Source: Acidobacteriota bacterium (GTDB lineage Bacteria > Acidobacteriota > Vicinamibacteria > Vicinamibacterales > UBA8438). Taken from it: a DNA stretch of 18,293 nucleotides. Shown here in pieces: positions 1-8,045 of the stretch (the first letter of the stretch is position 1; every line of letters begins with the position of its first letter). The DNA lies in assembly GCA_005778315.1 (NCBI GenBank), contig SXOW01000234.1, positions 1 through 18,293 on the forward strand, written 5' to 3'. The position numbers were made by a program, and so were the translations under genes. Below the pieces are notes generated by a model, which was not told the origin of the DNA, ran no database searches, and was given only the letters and a program-made list of their open reading frames with translations.

Positions 1-3
1 GCA

Positions 4-27
4 CGAGGTAGACGCGCGAGGTAGACG
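4..27. repeat. 11-bp direct repeat just upstream of the first gene
   Basis: The 11-mer CGAGGTAGACG occurs at 4-14 and again at 17-27, a period of 13 bp. Each copy carries a GAGGT core that resembles a ribosome binding site. The second copy (GAGGT at 18-22) lies 9 nt before the ATG at 32 and probably serves as the Shine-Dalgarno sequence. More copies may lie upstream of the window. Confidence 0.6.
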
Positions 28-31
28 GAAG

Positions 32-1063
32 ATGACGGTCGACAGACGGGAATCCTTGCTGGCGTTCGGCGCCCTCGTGACCGGTTCCGCGGCGGCAGGG
101 GTGGGACAACCCTCAGGCGGCCCGGAGACGGACATCGTGACGCCGCTGCTGGAACTGGTGAACGCCACCGAGTTCGAGTCGATGGCCCGGCTCGTGCTGC
201 CGCCGGCGCGCTATCAGACGATCAGCGGCGGTCACCGGCGCTCGTTCGACAAGATGACCATTCGCCAGCGGCTCATGGTCTATGCCATGGACCTGGATCT
301 GACGACGGTGCTGTTCGGCTACGAGATGTTCGCGCCGATCATTGTCGGGCCGGTGGCGAACCAAGGTCACCTGCACCCCGACGGCGAGCTGGCCACAGCG
401 CGCGGCGCGGCGGCGGCCAAGGCGGTCATGGTCGCCACCAGTGAGTCGAGCCATCCCATCGATCAGATTGTCGCCCTAAGCAGTGCACCCGTGTGGTCGC
501 AGGTGTATGCCGACTCCCCCCGGGCCCAGGATGACGCCGCGCGGGCCGTCGCAGCCGGCTGCACAGCGCTCTGCGTCACGGTCGGAGTCTCGTCCGATGG
601 CGGACCGATCGCGACCAATTGGGACACGGTCAGAGAGCTGGCCCACGCGGTGGACGTGCCGGTTGTCGTCAAAGGGATCATGAGTGTCGACGACGCCCGC
701 ACGGCACTCCAACGGGGCGCCGATGGGCTGGTCGTCTCGAACCACGGCGGCGTGGTGGGTGACCAGAGCGCGCTGCCGATCGACGTACTGCCGGCGGTGG
801 CCGACGCCGTCGGTGGTCAGGTCCCGATTCTGGTAGATGGCAGTTTCCGACGTGGTACTGACGTGCTCAAGGGCCTGGCCCTGGGCGCCACCGCAGTCAT
901 GGTCGCGCGACCGCCCATGTGGGGGCTGGCCGCCTACGGCGCGGAGGGCGTACAAACGGTGGTCGAGATCCTGCAGACCGAGCTGGCCAGAAACATGGCC
1001 ATGTCAGGACGCCCGACCATCAGCATGATCGATCGCGAACTTGTCCGCTTCGACAAGTGGTAG
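32..1063 (+). CDS. Divergent FMN-dependent alpha-hydroxy-acid dehydrogenase homologue, exported (Tat-like leader)
   Basis: This 343-residue protein belongs to the (S)-2-hydroxy-acid oxidase / L-lactate dehydrogenase family, a TIM barrel that binds FMN. Family landmarks are present: the barrel strand with Lys214 (PVVVKGI), the catalytic-His motif SNHGG with His238, the FMN-phosphate loop VDGSFRRGTDVLKGLALGA (268-286), and Tyr159 in SQVYAD. Compared with glycolate oxidase, several canonical active-site residues are changed. Tyr24 becomes Thr63, Trp108 falls in TSESS, Asp157 becomes Gly185 (VTVGVSS), and the carboxylate-binding Arg after HGG becomes Val241. The segment between the Asp157 position and the Lys is also about half the usual length. 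The N-terminus (DRRESLLAFGALVTGSAAAG) resembles a twin-arginine signal, which would suit export of a folded flavoprotein. It is probably first in an operon with a PQQ dehydrogenase (12 bp downstream) and a cytochrome c. Family membership is firm. Lactate or glycolate as substrate is not supported. Confidence 0.85.
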   Translation: MTVDRRESLLAFGALVTGSAAAGVGQPSGGPETDIVTPLLELVNATEFESMARLVLPPARYQTISGGHRRSFDKMTIRQRLMVYAMDLDLTTVLFGYEMFAPIIVGPVANQGHLHPDGELATARGAAAAKAVMVATSESSHPIDQIVALSSAPVWSQVYADSPRAQDDAARAVAAGCTALCVTVGVSSDGGPIATNWDTVRELAHAVDVPVVVKGIMSVDDARTALQRGADGLVVSNHGGVVGDQSALPIDVLPAVADAVGGQVPILVDGSFRRGTDVLKGLALGATAVMVARPPMWGLAAYGAEGVQTVVEILQTELARNMAMSGRPTISMIDRELVRFDKW

Positions 1064-1075
1064 AAGAAGGCGCGC

Positions 1076-3046
1076 ATGCACACACTGACACGGCTGACGG
1101 CGGTCACCATCCTGCTGGCCATTGCCGCCCCGCCTCTGGCGGCTCAGGACCGGTCCCGCGAGATGGTCGAATGGCGATACGTGGGCGCGACCCAGGACGC
1201 CTCGAAATACTCGCCAGTGGACGACATCAACCGGTCCAACATCGAACAGCTGGAGATCGCCTGGACCTGGGAACCAAACGAACTGCCGAACCAGGAGTTC
1301 AACACCCGGCCGGGGAGCTTCGAAGGCACGCCGCTGATGATTGACAACGTCATCTACGTGGCGACCATGTATACGCGCATCGTGGCGCTCGACGCGGAAA
1401 CGGGACAGGAACTGTGGGCGTTCGACCCGCAGGCCTACCGGACCGGACCACGCGGTGCCGGTCCCGGCGGCTTCAAGCATCGGGGCGCTTCCGTCTGGGG
1501 CACCGGCGATGAGATGCGCATCTTCATCAACAGCCGCGACCGCATCTACGCGGTCAATGCCAAGACCGGCGAGCCAATCCGTTCGTTCGGCGAGAACGGC
1601 CACGTCGTCATCACGAAAGACTTCCCCAACACCGTCACCAGCGACGAGTTCGACCAAACCTCGCCGGCCGTCATCTACGACGACCTCATCATCGTTGGGA
1701 GCCGGGTGCCAGACCGCGTCCAGCATCGGTTCGACACGCCAGGTGCCGTGCAGGCGTTCGATGTCCACACCGGCGAGCGACGATGGGTGTTCTACACGGT
1801 GCCCCAATCCAATGACGCCTTCGGGGCTGACACGTGGCAAGACGGATCGTGGCGCTACACCGGTCATGCCAATGTGTGGGGCCTGATGTCACTCGACGAG
1901 GAGCGGGGGTTGCTCTACGTGCCGACCAGTACTCCGAGCAGTGACTTCTGGGGCGGTCAGCGGCTGGGCGCCAACCTGTTCGCCGAGTCGCTGGTGGTGC
2001 TCGACGCACGCACCGGCGAACGCGAGTGGCACTTTCAGACGGTGCACCACGGGCTGTGGGACTACGACCTGACGTCGGCCCCGAACCTGATGACGCTCGA
2101 GGTCGACGGCCGCCGCATCGACGCCGTGGCCGAGGTCTCCAAGCAGGGCTTCACCTACGTATTCGACCGGGTCACCGGCGAGCCGGTCTGGCCGATCGAG
2201 GAGCGACCGGTGGACACCGACACCGACGTCCCTGGCGAGGTGCCCTATCCGACGCAGCCGTTCCCAACCAAGCCTCCGCCGTTCTCCGGCCAGGGTGTCA
2301 CGCTCGATGACGCGAACGACCTCACGCCGGAAATACACCGGATCGCAGTCGAGGAAATGCGCACGTTCCGCCTGGGTCCGCTCTTCACGCCGCCCAGTCT
2401 GAGAGGCACCCTGCAGAGGCCACGCGTCGACGGTGGCGCCAACTGGGGTGGCGCGGCACTCGATCCGGAGACCAACTGGCTTTACGTTCGGACATCGGAA
2501 GGCGACACGCCAAACCAGATTTGCGCCATGGATCCGAACGTGCCAGATGTGGACGTGCCATGGACGAACAACTGTCCGCGCGGTGCCTCGCCAGGCATTT
2601 TTGAAGGGCTGCAAGGCTTCGTGCCGATCGAACGCAGCCGCCTGGGCCCGATTCCGCGCATCAAGCCGCCGTATGCGCGGCTGGTCGCGACCGATCTGAA
2701 TGAGGGTGACATCGCCTGGAGCGTGCCGTTCGGAGAAGGCAGCCAGGTCATGCGGAATCATCCGCTGCTGCGCGGCGTCGACCTGCCGGATCGCCTCGGC
2801 ACGCCGGGCGCGAACGGCCCGATGGTAACCGCGGGCGGATTGGTCTTTCTGGGCGGCGGCGACCCGTATCTCTACGCGTTCGACGCCGAGACCGGCGCCG
2901 AGCTGTATCGCGTGCGCACGGACTCGCGCACCAGCGGCAACCCGATGAGCTATCGATCCCGCGCCGGTAAACAGTTCATTTTGATCGCGACCGGTGCGGG
3001 CCCCGACGCTTCACTCGTCGCGTTTAGTCTGCCGGACGCGCCGTAA
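1076..3046 (+). CDS. Exported PQQ-dependent dehydrogenase (membrane glucose dehydrogenase-like quinoprotein)
   Basis: This 656-residue protein has a Sec signal (hydrophobic residues 8-22, probable cleavage after LAAQ). It is an eight-bladed quinoprotein that would oxidise an alcohol or sugar in the periplasm with PQQ. Visible landmarks are the N-terminal EWRYVGATQDASKYSP start, repeated W-docking motifs such as VALDAETGQELWAF (about 103-116) and VLDARTGEREWHF, and HHGLWDYD (324-331), where Asp329 aligns with the catalytic Asp of this group. The C-terminal blade carries GGLVFLGGGDPYLYAFDAETG. There is no membrane anchor domain and no fused haem domain, so electrons probably go to the small cytochrome c encoded next. 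AGAAGAAGG lies just before the ATG. Its stop codon overlaps an in-frame ATG of the next gene (TAATG). The substrate cannot be assigned. Confidence 0.92.
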   Translation: MHTLTRLTAVTILLAIAAPPLAAQDRSREMVEWRYVGATQDASKYSPVDDINRSNIEQLEIAWTWEPNELPNQEFNTRPGSFEGTPLMIDNVIYVATMYTRIVALDAETGQELWAFDPQAYRTGPRGAGPGGFKHRGASVWGTGDEMRIFINSRDRIYAVNAKTGEPIRSFGENGHVVITKDFPNTVTSDEFDQTSPAVIYDDLIIVGSRVPDRVQHRFDTPGAVQAFDVHTGERRWVFYTVPQSNDAFGADTWQDGSWRYTGHANVWGLMSLDEERGLLYVPTSTPSSDFWGGQRLGANLFAESLVVLDARTGEREWHFQTVHHGLWDYDLTSAPNLMTLEVDGRRIDAVAEVSKQGFTYVFDRVTGEPVWPIEERPVDTDTDVPGEVPYPTQPFPTKPPPFSGQGVTLDDANDLTPEIHRIAVEEMRTFRLGPLFTPPSLRGTLQRPRVDGGANWGGAALDPETNWLYVRTSEGDTPNQICAMDPNVPDVDVPWTNNCPRGASPGIFEGLQGFVPIERSRLGPIPRIKPPYARLVATDLNEGDIAWSVPFGEGSQVMRNHPLLRGVDLPDRLGTPGANGPMVTAGGLVFLGGGDPYLYAFDAETGAELYRVRTDSRTSGNPMSYRSRAGKQFILIATGAGPDASLVAFSLPDAP

Positions 3047-3117
3047 TGCCGCCGCCCGCGGGGCCTGGCGGTCGTCGAGCGGGCCTGCCGGCCCGCACTT
3101 ACTGGGAAGGGGAACGC

Positions 3118-3459
3118 GTGTCAGTCCGCATTGTCATCGCCGCATTCATCGTGACGCTTGGACCGGTCTGGGTGGTCACCGCACACGCGGCACAGGAGGA
3201 ACACCCCGGTGCCGCCCCCTATGCGCAAGTGTGTGGCATGTGCCACGGCGAGCGGGGCACCGGCGACCAGGGGCCACCGCTGGTCCCCGGCACGTTCGAC
3301 CCCGAGTACGTGCTGGCTGTGGTCAGGGAGGGGTTCGGGCAGATGCCGCCGATTTCGCGACGCGAGCTGACCGACGATCAGATACGCCAGATCGTGGCGT
3401 ATCTGGCCACCCTCGACGAACCAGCGCCCGACCCTGCCGCGCACGGACCGGAGCGCTGA
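3118..3459 (+). CDS. Small exported monohaem cytochrome c
   Basis: This 113-residue class I c-type cytochrome has one haem site, CGMCH (Cys39, Cys42, His43), and a probable distal Met76 (GQMPPIS). A C-terminal helix follows (ELTDDQIRQIVAYLATL). I chose the GTG at 3118 because a strong GGAAGGGGAA sits just before it and the product then begins with a normal Sec signal (VRIVIAAFIVTLGPVWVVTAHA). An in-frame ATG at 3046 overlaps the upstream stop and would add 24 residues rich in Pro, Gly and Arg before the signal, which seems less likely. The gene follows the PQQ dehydrogenase directly, so it probably acts as the periplasmic electron acceptor for that enzyme. This pairing is common for soluble quinoproteins. 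Confidence 0.9.
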   Translation: MSVRIVIAAFIVTLGPVWVVTAHAAQEEHPGAAPYAQVCGMCHGERGTGDQGPPLVPGTFDPEYVLAVVREGFGQMPPISRRELTDDQIRQIVAYLATLDEPAPDPAAHGPER

Positions 3460-3585
3460 CAGCGATCGGTCTCTCCACCGAGTTGGCAGCACGGGTGCCT
3501 GGCTGGCTGGGGCACTCAGAGCGGCACGGTGCGCGATAGCGCGAGGCGCCGTCACTGGACAGGCGCACTGGTTGTGCCAGGACGG

Positions 3586-4200
3586 CTAACGAAGGCGCCA
3601 GCCGACATACACACCGAGGGCCTGGATGTCGGGGTTACGCCAGCGGCCCGCGAAACCGCTGTTCGACAGGTGCATCCAGCGTGCGCCGGCCAACATGTCG
3701 ACACGGGGGGTCAATGGACGTGACAGGCCGGTGCCCAGATTCGTCACGACATTGAGCTGCGTCCCATTGCCCGGCACACGGGTCGTCGCATACGCCGGCC
3801 CGGCCCCTCCTTCGACGAACACCGACGTCTCCCCGATCTGCAGCCCGCGCCACCGCACCATGGCGACCATCGCGGGCAGCATGCCGTGCTTCACCGGATC
3901 TTGGTCCACATACGTCAGGTGTCCCTCGACACCGATGGTCCATCGTGGGCTGAGCTGTCGGTACACGCTCACCGCGGCACCGCCGAGGCGCTCCCGAAAC
4001 AGATTCATGTCCCAGGATTCCACAAAGAAGGCACCCGTCACTTCGACCATCCAGAGCGGATCCGTGTCCGAATCCACCGCACGCGGCTGGCTCGCGGCTG
4101 TTGATGCATCTGTCGAGCCAGCCGCGGCCCCATGGGGCACGCCGAAGAACACAAGGCCGACGCTCATGGCCAGGACGAACCGACGTGCGTGTGCTGCCAT
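3586..4200 (-). CDS. PagL-like acyloxyacyl hydrolase (lipid A 3-O-deacylase homologue), outer membrane
   Basis: This 204-residue protein has a signal peptide (hydrophobic residues 8-20) followed by alternating beta strands of a small outer-membrane barrel. It resembles PagL: FVEGGAGPAYATTRV matches the PagL FIEAGIGVAAFSGTRV strand, and MHLSNSG (176-182) matches the catalytic HYSNAG segment with His177 and Ser179. PagL removes the 3-O-linked acyl chain of lipid A. The third triad residue, Glu140 in Pseudomonas PagL, aligns with Gln193 here (NPDIQAL), so activity is uncertain. The start is the ATG at 4200, which has AGGAG 8 nt upstream. The GTG at 4209 abuts that sequence and is rejected. The gene converges on the cytochrome operon and is divergent from the 4504 gene. 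Confidence 0.8.
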   Translation of the reverse strand: MAAHARRFVLAMSVGLVFFGVPHGAAAGSTDASTAASQPRAVDSDTDPLWMVEVTGAFFVESWDMNLFRERLGGAAVSVYRQLSPRWTIGVEGHLTYVDQDPVKHGMLPAMVAMVRWRGLQIGETSVFVEGGAGPAYATTRVPGNGTQLNVVTNLGTGLSRPLTPRVDMLAGARWMHLSNSGFAGRWRNPDIQALGVYVGWRLR

Positions 4201-4503
4201 GCGATACACTCCTCGTCACGCTCAAGCTCAAGGCGTTCCCGCAGGTCCCACCCAACGGCGCGATGCGCGTTTCCTGGTGCAAGCTTGTACACCCGATTGG
4301 CCAGCAGCTCAAGCCACGTCGCACGCCCAGGGGGGCCAACCCGTGCTCACCCGCGTGGTGCTGAAAGACGTCACACCGCGGCGCCGGTCCGCGAAGGCTC
4401 ACGCACGGACGCTGCTTCGGTCTATAGTCTCTGGAGACAGTTGTCACAATACAGGCGATCCGTTCGCCGCGGTCGGCGGCGGCGGAGTCAAGGGAGGGTT
4501 TTC
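4201..4503. other. 303-bp divergent intergenic region
   Basis: This spacer lies between the divergent PagL-like gene and the 4504 gene. I see no credible gene in it. It holds an 8-bp palindrome CAAGCTTG near 4280, a TATAGT hexamer at 4423-4428 that could be a -10 box for the rightward gene (no good -35 box), an inverted repeat GTCTC-TG-GAGAC at 4427-4438, and an odd palindrome TTGT-C-ACAA at 4441-4449. The cluster at 4423-4449 is about 55-80 bp before the start codon and could be a promoter with an operator. This is inference from pattern only. Confidence 0.4.
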
Positions 4504-5469
4504 ATGGAGACACGGCACCACGCACCCGGCCTGTCCTGGGCAGCGCTGGCATGCGCACTGGTAGTGGCGAGCACCCCGGCCTTCGGGCAGACGACTGCCC
4601 ACGGACAGCCGGACATTCAGGGGGTCTGGACCAACTTCGATCCGACACCGTTCGAGACACCAGACGATATCGATCTGGAGCGGCTGGCTCCGCTGGCCGC
4701 CTGGTTTCCCGGAAGCAACCAGGCAGAGCGAGCGCCGGCCGCGCCCGATCCCAACGCTCGCGCCGCGCGCTCGGCGGACCCCTGGGGCGATGGCCCAGGC
4801 GATGCGCTGCGGAACGAACGGCGCCAATCGATGGTGGTCGACCCACCGAACGGACGCGTGCCCCTTCGACCGGAAGCTATCGCGAACCGTAACAGCAACC
4901 TCATCAACCTGACGGACGGGTGGTTGACCCACACGCCCTGGGAACGGTGCATCACACGCGGCATCCCGGGCGGGATGTTTCCAGGCGGCTACGGCGCCGG
5001 TTACCAGATTTTGCAGGTACCCGGCTACGTGATCGTCTTCTACGAGATGATTCACGAAGCGCGGGTCATTCCCATCGACGACCGTCCCCCGTTGTCCGAA
5101 AACATTCGCCTCTGGAACGGCGACGCACGCGGACGCTGGGAGGGCGACACGCTCATCGTCGAGACCGGCAACTACAACGACCAAGGCACCATTGGCACGA
5201 ACATCGCCAGCCGTGGCGTGAGGGGCATCGAGCAGAGCGAGGCGTTGAAGATTGTCGAACGATTCACGCGCGTCGATGACGAGACGATCAGCTACTCGGT
5301 CACCATCGACGACCCCAAGCCGTTCACCGCACCGTGGACCGTCGCCATGCCACTCAACCGCGACAACACCTATCAGATTTACGAGTACGCGTGTCACGAG
5401 GGCAACTACGGGCTGGAAAACAGTCTCCGGGCCGGGCGCGCCGAGGACGGGACCACCGAACAGCCCTGA
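4504..5469 (+). CDS. Exported acidobacterial protein of unknown function (CHEGNYGLEN family)
   Basis: This 321-residue protein starts at the ATG at 4504, preceded by GGGAGG. A Sec signal follows (hydrophobic residues 11-27, likely cleavage near AFGQ). The reading frame is open further upstream, but that stretch has no matching signal or leader. Mature-protein features are QPDIQGVWTNFD (35-46), WERCITRGIPGG, a YEMIHEARVIPIDDRPP segment, RGRWEGDTLIVETGNYND, and near the C-terminus YACHEGNYGLENSL. I recognise this combination from a large paralogous exported family in Acidobacteria that has no known function. The Trp/Gly-rich repeats suggest a beta-structured soluble periplasmic protein. A strong terminator follows 28 bp after the stop codon, so the gene is probably monocistronic. 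Confidence 0.75.
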   Translation: METRHHAPGLSWAALACALVVASTPAFGQTTAHGQPDIQGVWTNFDPTPFETPDDIDLERLAPLAAWFPGSNQAERAPAAPDPNARAARSADPWGDGPGDALRNERRQSMVVDPPNGRVPLRPEAIANRNSNLINLTDGWLTHTPWERCITRGIPGGMFPGGYGAGYQILQVPGYVIVFYEMIHEARVIPIDDRPPLSENIRLWNGDARGRWEGDTLIVETGNYNDQGTIGTNIASRGVRGIEQSEALKIVERFTRVDDETISYSVTIDDPKPFTAPWTVAMPLNRDNTYQIYEYACHEGNYGLENSLRAGRAEDGTTEQP

Positions 5470-5497
5470 GCGGGGCCGATCGCGCAACACCGGCAGA

Positions 5498-5520
5498 GGC
5501 GGGGCACGCGGCCCCGCCTT
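5498..5520 (+). terminator. Rho-independent-type terminator hairpin
   Basis: A perfect 8-bp GC stem, GGCGGGGC (5498-5505) and GCCCCGCC (5511-5518), closes a 5-nt loop ACGCG and is followed by TT. It lies 28 bp after the stop of the 4504 gene. The T-run is short, as is common in GC-rich genomes. Confidence 0.7.
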
Positions 5521-5535
5521 CGCCCCCGTATCCGG

Positions 5536-5565
5536 TTGTTCTGACTCCTGTTGATCTGACTCCTG
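5536..5565. repeat. 15-bp tandem repeat upstream of the ADOP permease
   Basis: TTGTTCTGACTCCTG (5536-5550) is followed directly by TTGATCTGACTCCTG (5551-5565), with one mismatch. The shared core is the 11-mer TCTGACTCCTG. The repeat lies between the terminator and the permease start codon, so it falls in the promoter or leader of that gene. Confidence 0.75.
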
Positions 5566-5589
5566 CCGCGGAGGCTCCCCAGCCCTCCT

Positions 5590-8037
5590 ATGTCGACGCG
5601 TCGCTTCCTGGCCCGGCGTCTGTGGCATGATCCGAGCTTCGTCGCGATTGCCTCCCTCACGCTCGCGATCGGCATCGGCGCGAACCTTGCGATTTTCACC
5701 GTCGTCAACACGATCCTGCTACGACCGTTGCCGGTCACAGCGCCTGAACGGCTGGTCGTCGTGGCGCACGTCGCCCCTGGGCTTCCACAGCTCAGCAATC
5801 TACCCATGTCGCCCGCGCTCTACTTTCTCTACGCGAAGGAAAGCCGGACCCTGAGCGGCATATCGCTACTGTCCGACGAACAGATCAATCTGACTGGCCA
5901 CGAGAACCCGCAGCGCGTACAGGCCGCCAGGGTTACCGCCTCCTTCTTCGATGTCATCCGGACGCCGCCGCTCGTCGGTCGAACGTTCCAGGTCGACGAC
6001 GACCGACCGGACGCGCCGCCGGTCGTGGTCCTGTCCGACGGCTTGTGGCGGGAGCGGTTCGGCGGCACCCCGGACGTGATCGGTCAGGTCGTCGAGATTG
6101 AGCGTGATCGTGCGGAAGTCGTCGGGGTGATGCCCGCTGGGTTCGGGTTTCCAGACTCGGACACGAGACTGTGGATCCCCATGCGACTCGACCCTGCGGC
6201 CGCGCCGTTGGGCCAGTTCGGCGCCATGGGAGTGGCTCGTGTCGCGGAGGAGCATTCGCTCGATCAGGTGCAGGCCGAACTCGCGGCCATGACGGCCAAC
6301 CTCGTGGACCTGTTCCCGGACGACGTCGCGGCACGGGTGCTGGTCAACGCCCAGTTGGCGCCGGACGTCCAACCGGCCCGCGAGGTCCTGGTCGGCGACA
6401 TCCGCACCACACTGTGGATGTTGCTCGGCGCGGTAGGCTTCCTGCTCCTGATCGCGTGCGCCAACGTCGCCAACCTGTTTCTGGCACGCGCCGAAGCGCG
6501 GCACCGCGAACTGGCCATTCGCGTCGCGCTGGGAGAGAGCCGCGGCCGGCTCATCAGGTCGGCGCTGAGTGAAAGCGTGTTGCTGGGCATGGTCGGCGGG
6601 CTGGTCGCGGCGCCGGTGGCCTGGGTGGCCGTACGACTCCTGGTGCGTTTCGGGCCGCAAGACCTGCCTCGTCTCGGCGAGACCTCGATCGATGCCACGG
6701 TCATCGCCTTCGGTCTGGCCTTATCGGTCGGCGCGGGCCTCCTGTTCGGTCTGCTTCCGGCCTGGCGCGCGGCGGGTATCCCGGCGTCCGCGAGCCTCGG
6801 GGCAGGCGCGCGCGGGGCCACCGGGACCCGCGACCGACATCTCGCCCGACGCGGGCTCGTCGTGGCTCAAATCGCGCTGGCGCTGACGCTCCTGGTCGGT
6901 TCGGGTCTCGCGGCCCGGTCGTTCCAGCGGCTCGCCGCGGTCGATCCCGGCTTTGATCCATCCGACCTGGTCAGTCTGCGACTCTCGTTACCAGAGCGGC
7001 AATACGAGTCGGGAGAGTCACGTCTGCACTTCCACGAACAGGTGCTGGCCCGACTCTCTGCCCTCCCCGGGGCGGAGAGCGTCGCGGCGGTATCCCACCT
7101 CCCGCTGGGCGGGTCGCTCGGCGCTTCGGGACACGTGCTCGAGGACCAATCACTGCCCGATGGCCAGATACCGCCCATCTTCATGATGAAGAACGTGTCG
7201 CCCGGCTACTTCGACACGATGGGCATCCAACTGATCGAGGGACGGGCCTTCGACTCGCTGGATGGCGTGCGCGACGCGCCGGTGGTCATTGTCTCCCGCG
7301 GGCTGGCCCGGGCGCACTGGCCGAACGACAGCGCACTCGGTAAAGGGATCCATGCCGGAGGGCGGCCGGAGAACGCCGAGGAGTGGTTCCGGATTGTCGG
7401 TGTCGTCGACGACGTCCATGAACAGTCGCTGCACGACCCGCCACCCGAGACTGCGTACTACCCGGTCGGGTATCGGCTGGGGGAGGCCCTGCTGGCACCG
7501 CTGGCCATGAGCTACGTCGTGCGGACCCCCAACACCGCCGCCGTCGCCGCCCCCGCCCGAGCCGCCGTCCGCGCGCTCGACCCTGGCCTGCCGGTGTCGG
7601 ACATCGAGACCCTCGACACGCTGGTCCGTCGCGCGCGTGCGCCGCGCGCCTTCGTGATGACCCTGTTGCTGATCGCGTCGGCCTTCGCCGTCGCGCTGGG
7701 AGCGGTCGGCTTGTACGGCGTGATCTCCTACGTCGTCGCCCAACGCCGGCGTGAAATCGCCATCCGGATGGCCGTCGGCGCCCAACTCGCCGACATACGG
7801 CGGCAGATCCTCTCGGAGGCTGGCTGGCTGGCGCTGGCCGGTACCGCTATCGGGCTCGGCTCGGCGGTCGTGCTCACACGACGTCTCCAGGCTCTGCTGT
7901 TCGAAACCAGCCCGCTGGACCCGGGCGTATTCGCGGCGGTGGCAGCCCTCCTGGCGACGACGTGCCTCATCGCCAGCTGGCTGCCGGCTCGGCGCGCGGC
8001 ACAGGTCGACCCGGCGACCGCGCTGCGCGGGGAGTAA
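5590..8037 (+). CDS. ADOP-type orphan ABC permease (MacB/FtsX duplicated permease)
   Basis: This 815-residue inner-membrane protein consists of two copies of the MacB_PCD-plus-FtsX unit. Copy one has TM1 at about 17-42, a periplasmic domain (about 50-265) and TM segments at about 272-300, 328-350 and 368-390. Copy two has a TM at about 422-442, a periplasmic domain (about 455-680) and TM segments at about 686-714, 744-764 and 776-800. The cytoplasmic FtsX signature occurs twice, as RHRELAIRVALG (304-315) and RRREIAIRMAVG (719-730), which shows the internal duplication. No ATPase gene is adjacent, as is usual for these acidobacterial orphan permeases. Members often begin with a cytoplasmic helical region of about 80 residues. 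That region is missing here and the protein starts almost at TM1. GGAGG is about 15 nt before the ATG, farther than ideal. Export substrate unknown. Confidence 0.9.
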   Translation: MSTRRFLARRLWHDPSFVAIASLTLAIGIGANLAIFTVVNTILLRPLPVTAPERLVVVAHVAPGLPQLSNLPMSPALYFLYAKESRTLSGISLLSDEQINLTGHENPQRVQAARVTASFFDVIRTPPLVGRTFQVDDDRPDAPPVVVLSDGLWRERFGGTPDVIGQVVEIERDRAEVVGVMPAGFGFPDSDTRLWIPMRLDPAAAPLGQFGAMGVARVAEEHSLDQVQAELAAMTANLVDLFPDDVAARVLVNAQLAPDVQPAREVLVGDIRTTLWMLLGAVGFLLLIACANVANLFLARAEARHRELAIRVALGESRGRLIRSALSESVLLGMVGGLVAAPVAWVAVRLLVRFGPQDLPRLGETSIDATVIAFGLALSVGAGLLFGLLPAWRAAGIPASASLGAGARGATGTRDRHLARRGLVVAQIALALTLLVGSGLAARSFQRLAAVDPGFDPSDLVSLRLSLPERQYESGESRLHFHEQVLARLSALPGAESVAAVSHLPLGGSLGASGHVLEDQSLPDGQIPPIFMMKNVSPGYFDTMGIQLIEGRAFDSLDGVRDAPVVIVSRGLARAHWPNDSALGKGIHAGGRPENAEEWFRIVGVVDDVHEQSLHDPPPETAYYPVGYRLGEALLAPLAMSYVVRTPNTAAVAAPARAAVRALDPGLPVSDIETLDTLVRRARAPRAFVMTLLLIASAFAVALGAVGLYGVISYVVAQRRREIAIRMAVGAQLADIRRQILSEAGWLALAGTAIGLGSAVVLTRRLQALLFETSPLDPGVFAAVAALLATTCLIASWLPARRAAQVDPATALRGE

Positions 8038-8045
8038 CGCGTCCG

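Noticed and set aside
2044..2071. DYD in the first PQQ dehydrogenase (HHGLWDYD) as a lanthanide mark
   Set aside because: In glucose-dehydrogenase-like quinoproteins a second acidic residue at this place is common and does not indicate lanthanide use, so no metal claim is made for this gene.
3046..3117. ATG at 3046 as the start of the cytochrome c gene
   Set aside because: It overlaps the upstream stop as TAATG, which is attractive, but it adds 24 Pro/Gly/Arg-rich residues before the signal. The GTG at 3118 has a strong ribosome site and a normal signal peptide.
3460..3585. Terminator between the cytochrome c and PagL-like genes
   Set aside because: Only a short hairpin with a G-T pair (GGCGCA/TGTGCC near 3562-3578) is visible, without a T-run, which is too weak to list.
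4444..5628. Open frame of 394 codons on the minus strand
   Set aside because: It is antisense to the 4504 gene, which has a ribosome site, signal peptide and family motifs. The antisense product has none.
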